Positions 17,794 through 26,496 of a DNA stretch of 64,000 nt are shown here, in pieces. The DNA is from JAWLBR01 sp041687495. GTDB taxonomy: Bacteria > Bacillota > Limnochordia > DTU087 > JAAYGB01. Under the pieces are notes generated by a model that made no database searches, was not told where the DNA came from, and was given only the letters and a program-made list of their open reading frames with translations. The stretch spans positions 9,176 to 73,175 of the forward strand of contig JAWLBR010000003.1 of the NCBI GenBank assembly GCA_041687495.1, given 5' to 3'. The first letter of the stretch is position 1. The number at the start of each line of letters is the position of its first letter. A program made the translations under genes and the position numbers.

Positions 17794-18321
17794 ATGAGTA
17801 TGCGAAGACCCCAATGCCGTCCAGGGACAATGCTCTATCGAGTCAGGCCAGGTGATACCTTTTACCGGATCGCCAGAGACGCAGGCATACCACTGGGAGA
17901 ACTGATCTCTGCTAATCCGGGCGTGAACCCCGAACAGCTTCGGGTGGGGCAGTACGTATGCGTTCCTCGTAGGCGGCGTTTTCCCCGCTGCTCTCCGCGG
18001 GACACTGTTTACAGAGTCCGTCCAGGTGACACTATGTATGGGATTGCCGGCCGTTTTGGAGTCTCCTTAAGTGCTTTGCTAGACGCCAATCCGCTCACCG
18101 ACCCCAACTATTTGGGAATCGGTGAAGTGATCTGCATCCCCAGACGATCTCGACCTCGGGTGTGCCCGCCGGCTGCCGGTCCGTACGTAATTAGGCCTGG
18201 AGATACCTTCTATCAGCTAGCGCGTCGATTCGGATTAACCGTACGGGAACTAATCGACGCCAATCCCGATGTGAACCCGAACGCGCTCATTGTGGGACAG
18301 ACCATCTGTATTCCTGAATGA
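17794..18321 (+). CDS. Triple LysM-domain protein
   Basis: A 175-residue protein made almost entirely of three LysM repeats (about residues 14-58, 72-115 and 130-174), each with a xYxVRPGDTxYxIA start, an N-P pair in the middle (SANPGVNP, DANPLTDP, DANPDVNP) and a VG(Q/E)xxCIP end. LysM binds N-acetylglucosamine polymers such as peptidoglycan. There is no signal peptide and the linkers are rich in Arg and Pro, which resembles spore-coat or cortex proteins such as SafA more than a secreted hydrolase; this is an inference. GGAGGGAG lies 8 bases before the ATG. Confidence 0.92.
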   Translation: MSMRRPQCRPGTMLYRVRPGDTFYRIARDAGIPLGELISANPGVNPEQLRVGQYVCVPRRRRFPRCSPRDTVYRVRPGDTMYGIAGRFGVSLSALLDANPLTDPNYLGIGEVICIPRRSRPRVCPPAAGPYVIRPGDTFYQLARRFGLTVRELIDANPDVNPNALIVGQTICIPE

Positions 18322-18657
18322 CCCTCTGCCCCCTTGCAGGTACTGAAGCCTTTTCACGAAGCTTGAGTGAGAAGGCTTCGTGCGCGTTCTGACCGTGCGG
18401 GTTCGAGAACGGCTTTGCGAGTGGGAGCGACACAAGTGACAGATTTATCTGTTTGTACAGGGGTTTACTCGGGTATGTAGAAACCTGGTGGTAGATATTG
18501 TCTCAACCGCTAATGCCGTTAGGTGAATGTCGCAGGTGCCCGCAAGCAGCCAAGGGAGCCAGTGACGCTGCCGGGAGTTGGGGCAAACTGGTTGGGGGAT
18601 AATCCAACTGTAGTTGACATTTCTTGTTGCTAAATCACATGTAGGAGTTGGTTCTTG
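18322..18657. other. Intergenic region with one hairpin
   Basis: The only structure I see is a 13-bp imperfect stem (18345-18357 with 18367-18379), just downstream of the LysM gene and without a T-run. A TTGACA at 18614 has no good -10 partner. Confidence 0.4.
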
Positions 18658-19509
18658 ATGAAGTCCTTAACCGATACTTATGTTCTGCACAATGGAGTCA
18701 AGATTCCTTGCGTCGGGTTTGGTACTTGGCAGACACCCAACGGAGAGACCGCCGTCTCTGCGGTAAAAGACGCCCTGAAGGTAGGCTATCGGCACATTGA
18801 CACCGCAGCGGGATACGGAAATGAAGAGAGTGTTGGAGTTGCGGTAAAGGAAAGCGGTATTCCCCGAAAAGAGATTTTTGTTACCAGTAAGCTGCAGAAC
18901 TCCCACCATGGGTACGACCTAACTATGCAGGCCTTTGAAGAGACTATGGCCAAGCTAGACCTGGGCTATCTAGACCTGTATCTCATCCATTGGCCAAATC
19001 CCATCAAATTCAGAGACCACTGGGAAGAAGCCAATGCGGGGACATGGAAGGCCTTTGAAGAGTTGTATGAGGCCGGAAAGATTCGTGCCATCGGCATCAG
19101 CAATTTCATGCCCCATCACATCGATGCGCTGCTGAAGACGGCGAAGGTGGTGCCGATGGTTAATCAGATCCGCCTTTGTCCTGGAGAAACGCAGCCTGAG
19201 ACCTCGCAGTACTGCCGGCAGCACAACATATTGCTGGAGGCTTACAGCCCTCTAGGTACCGGCCAAGTATTTGAAGTGCCTGAGATGAAGACCCTGGCGG
19301 AGAAGTATGGCAAGAGTATCGCCCAGATCTGCCTGCGCTGGAGTCTGCAGATGGGGTATCTGCCGCTGCCGAAGTCTGTAACCCCATCCCGCATCAAGGA
19401 GAACGCGGAGATCTTTGACTTTGAGCTTTCTGCCGAAGACGTTGAGACCATAGCTAGCCTGAAGGATTGCTGCGGTCCGACTAAGGATCCAGACACCACC
19501 ACGTTCTAG
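18658..19509 (+). CDS. Aldo/keto reductase
   Basis: A 283-residue NAD(P)H-dependent aldo/keto reductase, a cytoplasmic TIM-barrel enzyme. The catalytic tetrad is visible: Asp in HIDTAAGYGNE, Tyr in the same segment, Lys in VTSKL and His in LIHWP. The C-terminal part has the cofactor-binding PKSVTPSRIKEN motif typical of the 2,5-diketo-gluconate reductase/AKR5-like group. The ATG at 18658 has GTAGGAG 10 bases upstream. A second, unrelated-subfamily reductase follows 14 bases after the stop, so both are one operon. Sugar-derived aldehydes or ketones are likely substrates given the neighbours. Confidence 0.95.
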   Translation: MKSLTDTYVLHNGVKIPCVGFGTWQTPNGETAVSAVKDALKVGYRHIDTAAGYGNEESVGVAVKESGIPRKEIFVTSKLQNSHHGYDLTMQAFEETMAKLDLGYLDLYLIHWPNPIKFRDHWEEANAGTWKAFEELYEAGKIRAIGISNFMPHHIDALLKTAKVVPMVNQIRLCPGETQPETSQYCRQHNILLEAYSPLGTGQVFEVPEMKTLAEKYGKSIAQICLRWSLQMGYLPLPKSVTPSRIKENAEIFDFELSAEDVETIASLKDCCGPTKDPDTTTF

Positions 19510-19523
19510 AAGGGGGAGTTACA

Positions 19524-20441
19524 ATGAGGACCATCAGACTTGGCGCATCCGATCTGCAGGTACCCGTAGTTGCAGTCGGGTGTATGCGGATCTCATCGCT
19601 GGATAAGAAGCAAGCCGAGACTTTTGTCCAGACAGCGCTCGATGAAGGAGCTTACTTCTTCGACCACGCCGACATCTACGGCGGTGGCACCTGCGAGGAG
19701 ATCTTCGCCGAGGCTATTCACATGAACGATGACGTGCGGGAGAAGATCATCATTCAGTCCAAGTGCGGCATTCGCAAGGGTCTGTTCGACTTCTCCAAGG
19801 AGCATATTCTGCACTCAGTGGATGGAAGCCTAAAGCGGCTCAAGACAGACTATCTTGACGTTCTGCTGTTGCATCGCCCAGATGCCTTAGTGGAGCCGGA
19901 GGAAGTAGCAGAGGCCTTTGATGTGCTGCAGAGCAGCGGCAAGGTTCGGCACTTTGGAGTGTCCAACCAAAACTCCATGCAGATGGAGCTGTTGCGAAAG
20001 TCCCTCCATCATCCTATTGTCGCAAATCAGCTGCAGTTTGGTATCGCCCACGCCACGATGGTGAGTGCAGGTATCAACGTCAACATGCAAAATGATTCGG
20101 CGGTCAATCGGGATGGTAGCGTACTTGACTACTGCAGACTCAATGATATCACCGTTCAGCCCTGGTCACCTTTCCAATATGGCTTCTTCGAAGGCGTATT
20201 TCTAGGCAGCGACAAATTCCCAGAGTTGAACCAGAAGATCGATGAGATTGCGGGCAAATACCAGGTGTCAAACACCACCATCGCCATCGCATGGATCCTG
20301 CGCCATCCCGCCAACATGCAGCCCATCGTAGGAACTATGAATGTGAATAGACTCAAGGACTGCTGCAAGGCTGCCGATATCCGCCTCACCCGTGAGGAAT
20401 GGTACGAGATCTATCGGGCGGCAGGGAATGTACTGCCGTAA
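19524..20441 (+). CDS. Aldo/keto reductase, YdhF-like
   Basis: A 305-residue aldo/keto reductase of the group that includes E. coli YdhF. The catalytic residues are seen as Asp and Tyr in FDHADIYGGG, Lys in IQSKCG and His in LLLHRPD. It also keeps the family segments RHFGVSNQN and TIAIAWILRHPANMQPIVGT. The AGGGGGAG site lies just before the ATG. It is the second gene of the reductase pair and ends about 80 bases before a clear terminator. The exact substrate is unknown; oxidoreduction of a carbonyl group on a sugar derivative is the simplest suggestion. Confidence 0.93.
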   Translation: MRTIRLGASDLQVPVVAVGCMRISSLDKKQAETFVQTALDEGAYFFDHADIYGGGTCEEIFAEAIHMNDDVREKIIIQSKCGIRKGLFDFSKEHILHSVDGSLKRLKTDYLDVLLLHRPDALVEPEEVAEAFDVLQSSGKVRHFGVSNQNSMQMELLRKSLHHPIVANQLQFGIAHATMVSAGINVNMQNDSAVNRDGSVLDYCRLNDITVQPWSPFQYGFFEGVFLGSDKFPELNQKIDEIAGKYQVSNTTIAIAWILRHPANMQPIVGTMNVNRLKDCCKAADIRLTREEWYEIYRAAGNVLP

Positions 20442-20519
20442 ACAGAGCGGTAACCAGAGAGTGTTGAGAACCTCGGGAGCTGTCGTATTGGGGCAGAATA
20501 GGTAAGCTAGGGGGACAAG

Positions 20520-20550
20520 GGAGCACCTGACATTGGTGCTCCTTTCTTTT
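20520..20550 (+). terminator. Terminator of the aldo/keto reductase operon
   Basis: Perfect 8-bp stem (GGAGCACC with GGTGCTCC), 7-base loop, then TTTCTTTT. Confidence 0.9.
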
Positions 20551-20629
20551 GACCTTTAGTCTTGCTGTCCAGACATTTTCTAGCCATAACCCAGGGGAAT
20601 CTCGGCGTTAATTGGCGCCTTTATGAGCA

Positions 20630-22513
20630 TCAGCCCATACTGATCTCTATCGTATGCTTCCCTGAATCCATGGCAGCAACTGCCCGCAGGTTTAGCCTGA
20701 ATAGTTTGTCTCCCCAAATATCCCTCATTGCTTCATCGTCTAGAGGTATGGGCTCGGGCGATGCCTCAAACATGTCCCCATCGTAGCGGATAATCACTTT
20801 TCTTCGGTTCTCGCCTTGCAGCACAATCTTCCCCGGTGTCTCGACTTGGGGAAGGTGCGGGCTCATCAATATGAGCGTAATCTCATTTATAGCACGCTGT
20901 AGTTGAAACTTATCTGTAATTTCGACGCGGGGGCGTGGGCCACGGATCAAACTAAATGTACGAATCCAGCCCTTGATTTCAGCTGATTCTGGGTAGGCTC
21001 CTGCAATGTTCATCGATAGTGTAGTAAACTTCTCCTCTTGGTGGTAATCGATTTCGCCAGGGCGATACTGTCGTCCATCCTTCTGCTGCACTCCGTTCAC
21101 CATAGGTACATTGTGGTACGCTGATTGCATCGCCCAGATATTATAGCGCTCCGCAAAGAACGACTTTGCAGTATAAGTCAGTACTCCGGGATCGACAACC
21201 ATTGGGGTACCGTCACAGTATACGATGAAACTGCCAATGTCATTGTGGTTGTGGCTTTCGGCGTTGTGTCCCCCCTTGGCGGCAAGGTATAGGCCTTTAG
21301 GTGTCCCCTCGTGCTCCCGGGCAACCATCATCTGTGTCTCGGCGAGCCAGGCATCCCTGATGTAGGGCGATTCACCGTTGTCGTTCTCCATTTCTCTGTA
21401 GCTAAATAGAGCATGTAGGAGACGGAACATGTCCCCGAATTCTTGGGTAGTTGAGTTTTCTCCCGACCTTTTAAGCACCGCTGTTCCCAAGCCACATAGT
21501 CTAGCGTCGCCAATCCGGCGGCCAAATCGATAGGTCAGTTCGGCGGGGATATTTATCTTGGCGGGACTGTCGGCGAAGTTGACGTAATAGGAGTCAGCGA
21601 TGAACGCCTTGTAGATATAGCGACCTATCTGCTTAATAAGGGCATTTTGGTAGACATCGATTTTGGCCTCAGATGCACTGTGAAGCAGCTCAAGGCAATC
21701 AAGCAGCTTCCCTCCTGCATACGTCCAGTACTTTGGCCCTTCCTCACAACCGCCATCTGTGGGAAGGCGGTGGATGTAGCTATCCAGGCTGCGCATGACC
21801 TTTGCCACTGCTTGTACACGGCGTTGTGGATCATTCTCCAGAAGCAAAAAAGCTGCTAGGCAATTTGAGTTGCACCACGGATTCCAGTTGTTGAGCATCG
21901 GTTCCTGATTGAAACCCATCCACCAGAAATCGGTTCGGCGCAGATATGGATCAAGGACACGTCTCTTGACTTCAAGAGAGATGCGCTCGCAGACCATGAT
22001 GCTGATTAAGTCGAGCTTGGACTTGAGCAGGTAGTATGTCCAGGCGAGTAAGGCTGCAGTCTCAGCGGAAAACAGTTCAATAATCTGATCAGACACATCC
22101 GGAAGTGGATCGTGCCTTTTCATCATGTACCCATTTCCGGGAATGCCCCAAAAGGTTTCCTCGCAGATACACCAGATCCCATTGATAATGTCATCCAAAA
22201 AACGCCCGTGATGCTCGATACATTCTGCGACTACCAGGGAAGCTAAGTCCTGCCTTCTTTGCCACGAAATGGTGTCATATCTATTCCGATTGCCCGTCCT
22301 ACTGTAATCCATATATTGAGTCGCGGTGATGGTTGGCCAAGAGTGGTTTAGTCTCTTCATTCCTTGCTTAACCCAAAACCTCTTCAGCGACAGCGGCAAT
22401 GTATCCCACTGCTCCCGCTCCTCGATGGTCGGAAATGGCCTGTAAGCTTCTCGTGGTACCAGGATTTCCTCCAGGCTTTCGGTATCATAGCGTTCTAGTA
22501 ACACCAACATCAT
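20630..22513 (-). CDS. Heparinase II/III-like protein
   Basis: About 627 residues. The C-terminal half carries the heparinase II/III hallmark around GGHNAESHNHNDIGSFIVY followed by DGTPMVVDPGV, and the N-terminal half is helix-rich, like the alpha/alpha-toroid of polysaccharide lyases. Such enzymes cleave acidic polysaccharides (heparin/heparan, alginate-like, or other uronate polymers) by beta-elimination. There is no signal peptide, so it is probably intracellular and acts on imported oligosaccharides. The start is uncertain: the frame opens at a TTG (22522), and ATGs at 22513 and 22510 are better placed after GAGGG. A sulfatase 6 kb away and two sugar-type reductases next door fit a glycan pathway. 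Confidence 0.87.
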   Translation of the reverse strand: MMLVLLERYDTESLEEILVPREAYRPFPTIEEREQWDTLPLSLKRFWVKQGMKRLNHSWPTITATQYMDYSRTGNRNRYDTISWQRRQDLASLVVAECIEHHGRFLDDIINGIWCICEETFWGIPGNGYMMKRHDPLPDVSDQIIELFSAETAALLAWTYYLLKSKLDLISIMVCERISLEVKRRVLDPYLRRTDFWWMGFNQEPMLNNWNPWCNSNCLAAFLLLENDPQRRVQAVAKVMRSLDSYIHRLPTDGGCEEGPKYWTYAGGKLLDCLELLHSASEAKIDVYQNALIKQIGRYIYKAFIADSYYVNFADSPAKINIPAELTYRFGRRIGDARLCGLGTAVLKRSGENSTTQEFGDMFRLLHALFSYREMENDNGESPYIRDAWLAETQMMVAREHEGTPKGLYLAAKGGHNAESHNHNDIGSFIVYCDGTPMVVDPGVLTYTAKSFFAERYNIWAMQSAYHNVPMVNGVQQKDGRQYRPGEIDYHQEEKFTTLSMNIAGAYPESAEIKGWIRTFSLIRGPRPRVEITDKFQLQRAINEITLILMSPHLPQVETPGKIVLQGENRRKVIIRYDGDMFEASPEPIPLDDEAMRDIWGDKLFRLNLRAVAAMDSGKHTIEISMG

Positions 22514-22705
22514 TCCCTTCAAACCCTCAACTCCACATGAGGTCGCAATCCTTGTAGATGATGCATTCCTGTCCTGCCATCGGGGTTCCTGTGGGAAGAG
22601 AGAACTTTGGTCGGGATGTCTCTCAGGAAAAGGATCCGTTCCTCAGGTATGGTATAAGTTCACAAAGGAGATTGGTCATTTTCGAGGGGAGCTGGATTCG
22701 GAGTT

Positions 22706-23491
22706 ATGAGTGACATAAGCAGATGCGACAACGTGCAGCAATTCTACGATCAGTTGGCCGACAAGTATCATCAGATTTTTGCTGACTGGAGGTCAGCGGT
22801 AGTAGCGCAGGGGAGAATTCTCGACGATGTGATCCGCCGATACGTTAGCAAGGACAAGCTGAGCATTTTGGATTGCTCCTGCGGCATTGGGACCCAGGCT
22901 ATTGGGTTGGCGTTGAAGGGACACCAGGTGTCTGCCAGCGATATCAGTGCCAAAGAGGTAGAGCGAGCTCAGGCAGAATCGAAGAGTTTTGGCGTCGAAG
23001 TTGCCTATCGGCAGGCGGACATGCGACAGCTTGCCTTTGAAGTCCCTGGTCAATTCGATGCGGTGATCTCTTGCGACAATGCGCTGCCTCATCTCCTAAC
23101 TGATGCGGACCTGAATCAGGCCGTGAAGAGTATGTGGGCAAAGCTTGAGCCCGGTGGACTGCTCTTGGTCAGCATCAGAGACTACGATGGTCTCGGGGAT
23201 CAAAAGCCAAAACTCGGTTCGACGGGTGTGTTTCAGGAAACTGATGGCATGAGAGCTCGTTTCCAGGTGTGGGAGTGGCACGACGGCGAGACATACACAG
23301 TTCATCAGTTTCTTCTGGAGCAAGAGGGTCGCGACTGGGCCACATCACACTATGAGACAACCTACAGAGCACTGAAAAGGAAAACACTGTCGGAGCTTCT
23401 TTCCCAGGCAGGATTCACCGGAATCGAATGGTTGATGCCCGAACAGTCAGGCTACTACCAGCCCATTGTGGTGGCGCGCAAGGCTCTGTAG
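22706..23491 (+). CDS. SAM-dependent methyltransferase, glycine/sarcosine N-methyltransferase-like
   Basis: A 261-residue class I methyltransferase. Motif I is LDCSCGIGTQ near residue 53, followed by the acidic end of beta-2 in VSASDIS and motif IV around DAVISCDNALPHL. The overall length and the FYDQLADKYHQIF start resemble the glycine/sarcosine N-methyltransferase-like group of small-molecule methyltransferases, though the substrate cannot be assigned. The ATG at 22706 has GGAG very close upstream and a stronger GAGGGGAG further back. It is the first gene of a run of four plus-strand genes (to 26229). Confidence 0.88.
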   Translation: MSDISRCDNVQQFYDQLADKYHQIFADWRSAVVAQGRILDDVIRRYVSKDKLSILDCSCGIGTQAIGLALKGHQVSASDISAKEVERAQAESKSFGVEVAYRQADMRQLAFEVPGQFDAVISCDNALPHLLTDADLNQAVKSMWAKLEPGGLLLVSIRDYDGLGDQKPKLGSTGVFQETDGMRARFQVWEWHDGETYTVHQFLLEQEGRDWATSHYETTYRALKRKTLSELLSQAGFTGIEWLMPEQSGYYQPIVVARKAL

Positions 23492-23637
23492 GGCTGCAAG
23501 TAACGAAGCCGCCGTGAATCCGCAGACCTTCTACAAAGCCTGTAGGTTCAGCAAGGAATATCTGCCTCGCGGCATGGAATTCTAGGGGCAACGGCGGTGT
23601 CGCGGCGTTCTTTGGGAGATCTCGGGAGGACTCACAG

Positions 23638-24102
23638 ATGCAGCACAGAGAGCATGGAAAACTCATCAGGGAATTGAAAAGCCTTAAGGGTGAAATCGGC
23701 AGCAAGCAGGCAAAGCGGCTCAATCTGAAGCTTTTGCAGAGTGCCGCGAACAAAATGCGAAGCTTTGCCATTGACTGCAACGAGTGCGAAAAACACCTCG
23801 AAGACCTAACTGGTCATGTAGAACTCATCAGGAGTAGGCACGGGAAGCTAGAAAGACGTGAACTCCGACAGCATCAACGTCTGCTAAACGGAATTGTCCT
23901 TCACATGCGAAAAAAGCACAAGCTGGTGGCCGAAGGGTACTATTCGGGCGTAGGGATGTCCTTTGGCATGAGCCTTGGGCTAGGAATAGGACTTGGGATG
24001 TTTGGCAACCCCGCTGTCGGTATAGCCGTTGGATTAGCTGCCGGTATAGGTGTTGGAGCTGCCCTAGATAACAACGCCAAGAAGAAAGGAAGGGTAATCT
24101 AG
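23638..24102 (+). CDS. Small protein with helical N-terminus and C-terminal glycine zipper
   Basis: A 154-residue protein I do not recognise. About 100 N-terminal residues are charged and helical (Lys, Glu, Arg and Leu rich, perhaps a coiled coil with two Cys in DCNECEKH). The last ~45 residues are a glycine-zipper-like hydrophobic stretch with GxxxG-type spacing (MSLGLGIGLGMFG, then VGLAAGIGVG) ending in a basic tail. It may anchor in or associate with the membrane. GGAGG lies 8 bases before the ATG. Its TAG overlaps the GTG of the nucleotidyltransferase gene by one base, so the two are translationally coupled. Confidence 0.75.
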   Translation: MQHREHGKLIRELKSLKGEIGSKQAKRLNLKLLQSAANKMRSFAIDCNECEKHLEDLTGHVELIRSRHGKLERRELRQHQRLLNGIVLHMRKKHKLVAEGYYSGVGMSFGMSLGLGIGLGMFGNPAVGIAVGLAAGIGVGAALDNNAKKKGRVI

Positions 24103-25175
24103 TGTTTCCAGCTGATTGGTTTTTGGCTCGGATGAGCAGGCGAAATGACATAATTGTTCGGTGGGCAGTCACCAAAATCGAGAGAGAGTACAAGGATGAT
24201 GTGAGCCTGCTTCTGATGTACGGTTCATATGAAAACGGTACAGCTAACCCACTGTCGGATGTGGACTTGTACTTCATACCCAAGACCCAGCGTGCCTACG
24301 AATTAAGCACGACTTTCATCGTGGAAGGGATCGGCTATGATCTGTTCCCAATGTCGTGGGAAAGGGTAGAAGGGTTGGCCGAGCTCAATGAACACCTCAC
24401 CCCGTGCGTGGGTAACGTGAAGGTTTTGTACTGCAGCTCACAGGCCGATCGGGACAGGTTTGAGCAACTGCAGCACACCCTAAAGGTGAATCTGGCCAAC
24501 AAAGGGTTTGTTTTGAACAAGGCCTCCGAAAGGCTGGACTCGGCGGTGGAACTGTACGGAAAGATGCACTTTGAAGAGGATCTTTCCCGACTAAGGACAA
24601 CCGCCGGGTATATAAGCATGTTTCTGGCTGATGCAGTTGCCTATGCCAACCACACTTACTTTATCCGTGGGCTTAAGAAGCAACTAGAGGATCTGGGAAA
24701 CATGAAAAGTCTCCCAGATAGATTCCTGCACCTGTATCAGTCGGTGGTCAAGGCGCGCACTGATCACGAGTTAAGGCAGTCCTGCGGTGAAATGATTAGG
24801 ACTACCAAGGCATTCTTGGCTGACAGTTTGCGGGAACTAGAAGTGAAGACCACTGAACCCGACTATCAAGCCTTGGCGGAGCTGTATCAGGAGATCATTT
24901 CCACGTGGAATAAGATCCGGGTGGCTTGCGACTCAGAAGATGCCGTGTCAGCTTATCTATCAGGGACATGCCTTCAAGATGAGCTAGATACAGTGATCCC
25001 CGAGAACGATGGCCGATTTGACCTGATGGGTGCCTATGACGCGGCAAATCTAGGACAGTTTAAGGAGCGGGCTGCATTAGTACAGAAGGCGTTCGTCCAG
25101 CTGATCGAGCAGGGTGGCGGGAGCATCTTAGCGTATGACACAGTTGAGGATTTCCAAAACAAGATGGGGGAGTAA
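24102..25175 (+). CDS. Nucleotidyltransferase-domain protein
   Basis: A 357-residue protein with the polymerase-beta-like nucleotidyltransferase signature: G41-S42 in YGSYENG and the two catalytic Asp at D53 and D55 (LSDVDLYF). Aminoglycoside adenylyltransferases and many uncharacterised proteins share this fold. The rest is mostly helical, with no named domain. The GTG start overlaps the preceding stop by one base and the phosphotransferase gene follows 7 bases after the stop. The pairing with a phosphotransferase suggests small-molecule modification, perhaps resistance, but the substrate is unknown. Confidence 0.82.
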   Translation: MFPADWFLARMSRRNDIIVRWAVTKIEREYKDDVSLLLMYGSYENGTANPLSDVDLYFIPKTQRAYELSTTFIVEGIGYDLFPMSWERVEGLAELNEHLTPCVGNVKVLYCSSQADRDRFEQLQHTLKVNLANKGFVLNKASERLDSAVELYGKMHFEEDLSRLRTTAGYISMFLADAVAYANHTYFIRGLKKQLEDLGNMKSLPDRFLHLYQSVVKARTDHELRQSCGEMIRTTKAFLADSLRELEVKTTEPDYQALAELYQEIISTWNKIRVACDSEDAVSAYLSGTCLQDELDTVIPENDGRFDLMGAYDAANLGQFKERAALVQKAFVQLIEQGGGSILAYDTVEDFQNKMGE

Positions 25176-25182
25176 AAGCAAT

Positions 25183-26229
25183 ATGAGCAGAGCAGAAGCC
25201 GTTAGGTTCAGGCAATGTACCCAGGAAGCTCCTGAGATCCTGCAGCAGCACTATGGATTACAACTGCGTAGCTTGGATAAGCTGGATCGAGGCAGCGCCC
25301 ACGGCGTACTTAAGCTGGATACCTCCTCCGGGCGGTTTGTGCTGAAGTGGTACGATCCAGATATCGCCGACCTAGACACATTGACTCGGACCTTGAGGGG
25401 CAATCAACAGGCCGAGAGGCATGGAATCCCGGTGGCTCCAGCGATTCCAAACGTGAACAATGAGTTGGTGACGCCAGTTGCACGGGGCTGGTATGTACTC
25501 TATCGGCACATTGAAGGGCGACTCTTGGACGAAGGCCTGTTTAATCAACGGTCGGCACAAAGCTTCGGCGCAACTATTGGAATGTTGCAGACGGCCATGG
25601 CTGAACTGGATGAAAGGGATCTGGTGGGAGATTTTAACTGGGAGATGAGAGTTGATTGGGGTTACCGCTACCTACAGGGTAAGCTGGAAACAGCGGAAAG
25701 TAGTGCTGACCCCCGGGCTCAGATCGCCGCAGCGGCAATCCGCCGCCATTTGGAGACGTTTGTTAGCTGCACCGAGGCCATGGCTTCAGTGGAACGGTTG
25801 CCCGTACAGTGGGTTCACGGCGACTGCAACCCAGGGAACTTTCTGTTTGCCTCCGACGACACTGTTGCCGCCGTGCTTGATTTTGACAATGTTTCGAGGT
25901 TTCCCCAGGGATATGACTTTATGTACGGGTTAAACCAATCTTTCCGGGATTCCAGGCCGCTAGTCAGCCAATCTCTCAGTGCATACCTAAGCCAGACAAA
26001 GCCAGTTCGGCAAGATGTTGTCGCGTACCCGAGCATGTGGCTCTATTGCAGCATGTTGAACATGTATCCAATGGATAATCAGGACGCCACTCCAGAGGAT
26101 TACCAGAAGCATTGGGATGACTATCGAGCGGATGTTGGCTGGTGGGTCTCTCGCATTGATGAAATGTCCCGTTTCTTCGGTGCTGTTTATGACGAGTGGT
26201 TACGAAAGCAGCCCCCGGCGGCCCAGTGA
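25183..26229 (+). CDS. Aminoglycoside phosphotransferase (APH)-family kinase
   Basis: A 348-residue kinase-fold protein. The catalytic loop is HGDCNPGN (H212 to N219) and the metal-binding motif is the DFD at about residue 233 (AVLDFDNVSRF). This matches the APH/choline-kinase family, which phosphorylates small molecules such as aminoglycosides, homoserine or choline. I chose the ATG at 25183 because GGGGGAG lies 10 bases upstream and it begins after the previous stop; an in-frame start at 25135 would overlap it. The gene completes a four-gene set with the nucleotidyltransferase. Antibiotic resistance is possible but not shown. Confidence 0.86.
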   Translation: MSRAEAVRFRQCTQEAPEILQQHYGLQLRSLDKLDRGSAHGVLKLDTSSGRFVLKWYDPDIADLDTLTRTLRGNQQAERHGIPVAPAIPNVNNELVTPVARGWYVLYRHIEGRLLDEGLFNQRSAQSFGATIGMLQTAMAELDERDLVGDFNWEMRVDWGYRYLQGKLETAESSADPRAQIAAAAIRRHLETFVSCTEAMASVERLPVQWVHGDCNPGNFLFASDDTVAAVLDFDNVSRFPQGYDFMYGLNQSFRDSRPLVSQSLSAYLSQTKPVRQDVVAYPSMWLYCSMLNMYPMDNQDATPEDYQKHWDDYRADVGWWVSRIDEMSRFFGAVYDEWLRKQPPAAQ

Positions 26230-26398
26230 GTGGTTGGCTGATGGCGCTGCGATGAGGAGAAAAGTAACTAAAGCCTCTGCGATGTGTTCATGGCGGAGGC
26301 TTTGCTGTTTCCCCGTACGGTGCTGCTCCAGGCCGATGGCCACAGCGTGGTGTGGGATAATTTTACGAAAGACCCAGCTGAAGAGGGACCGTTTTAGG

Positions 26399-26407
26399 TG
26401 CTATAAT
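26399..26407 (+). promoter_or_regulatory. Extended -10 promoter of ftsH
   Basis: TG-C-TATAAT is an extended -10 element about 90 bases upstream of the ftsH ATG. The -35 region (TGAAGA at 26379-26384) is a partial match with about 17 bases of spacing. Confidence 0.65.
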
Positions 26408-26496
26408 GAAAGAGGACGAGAAGGCGTAATTATTTGTTACAGTGCCTTTTTGAAGATGGCGCGCACCAAATTGGCATCATATAAGGAGAACGGTCA

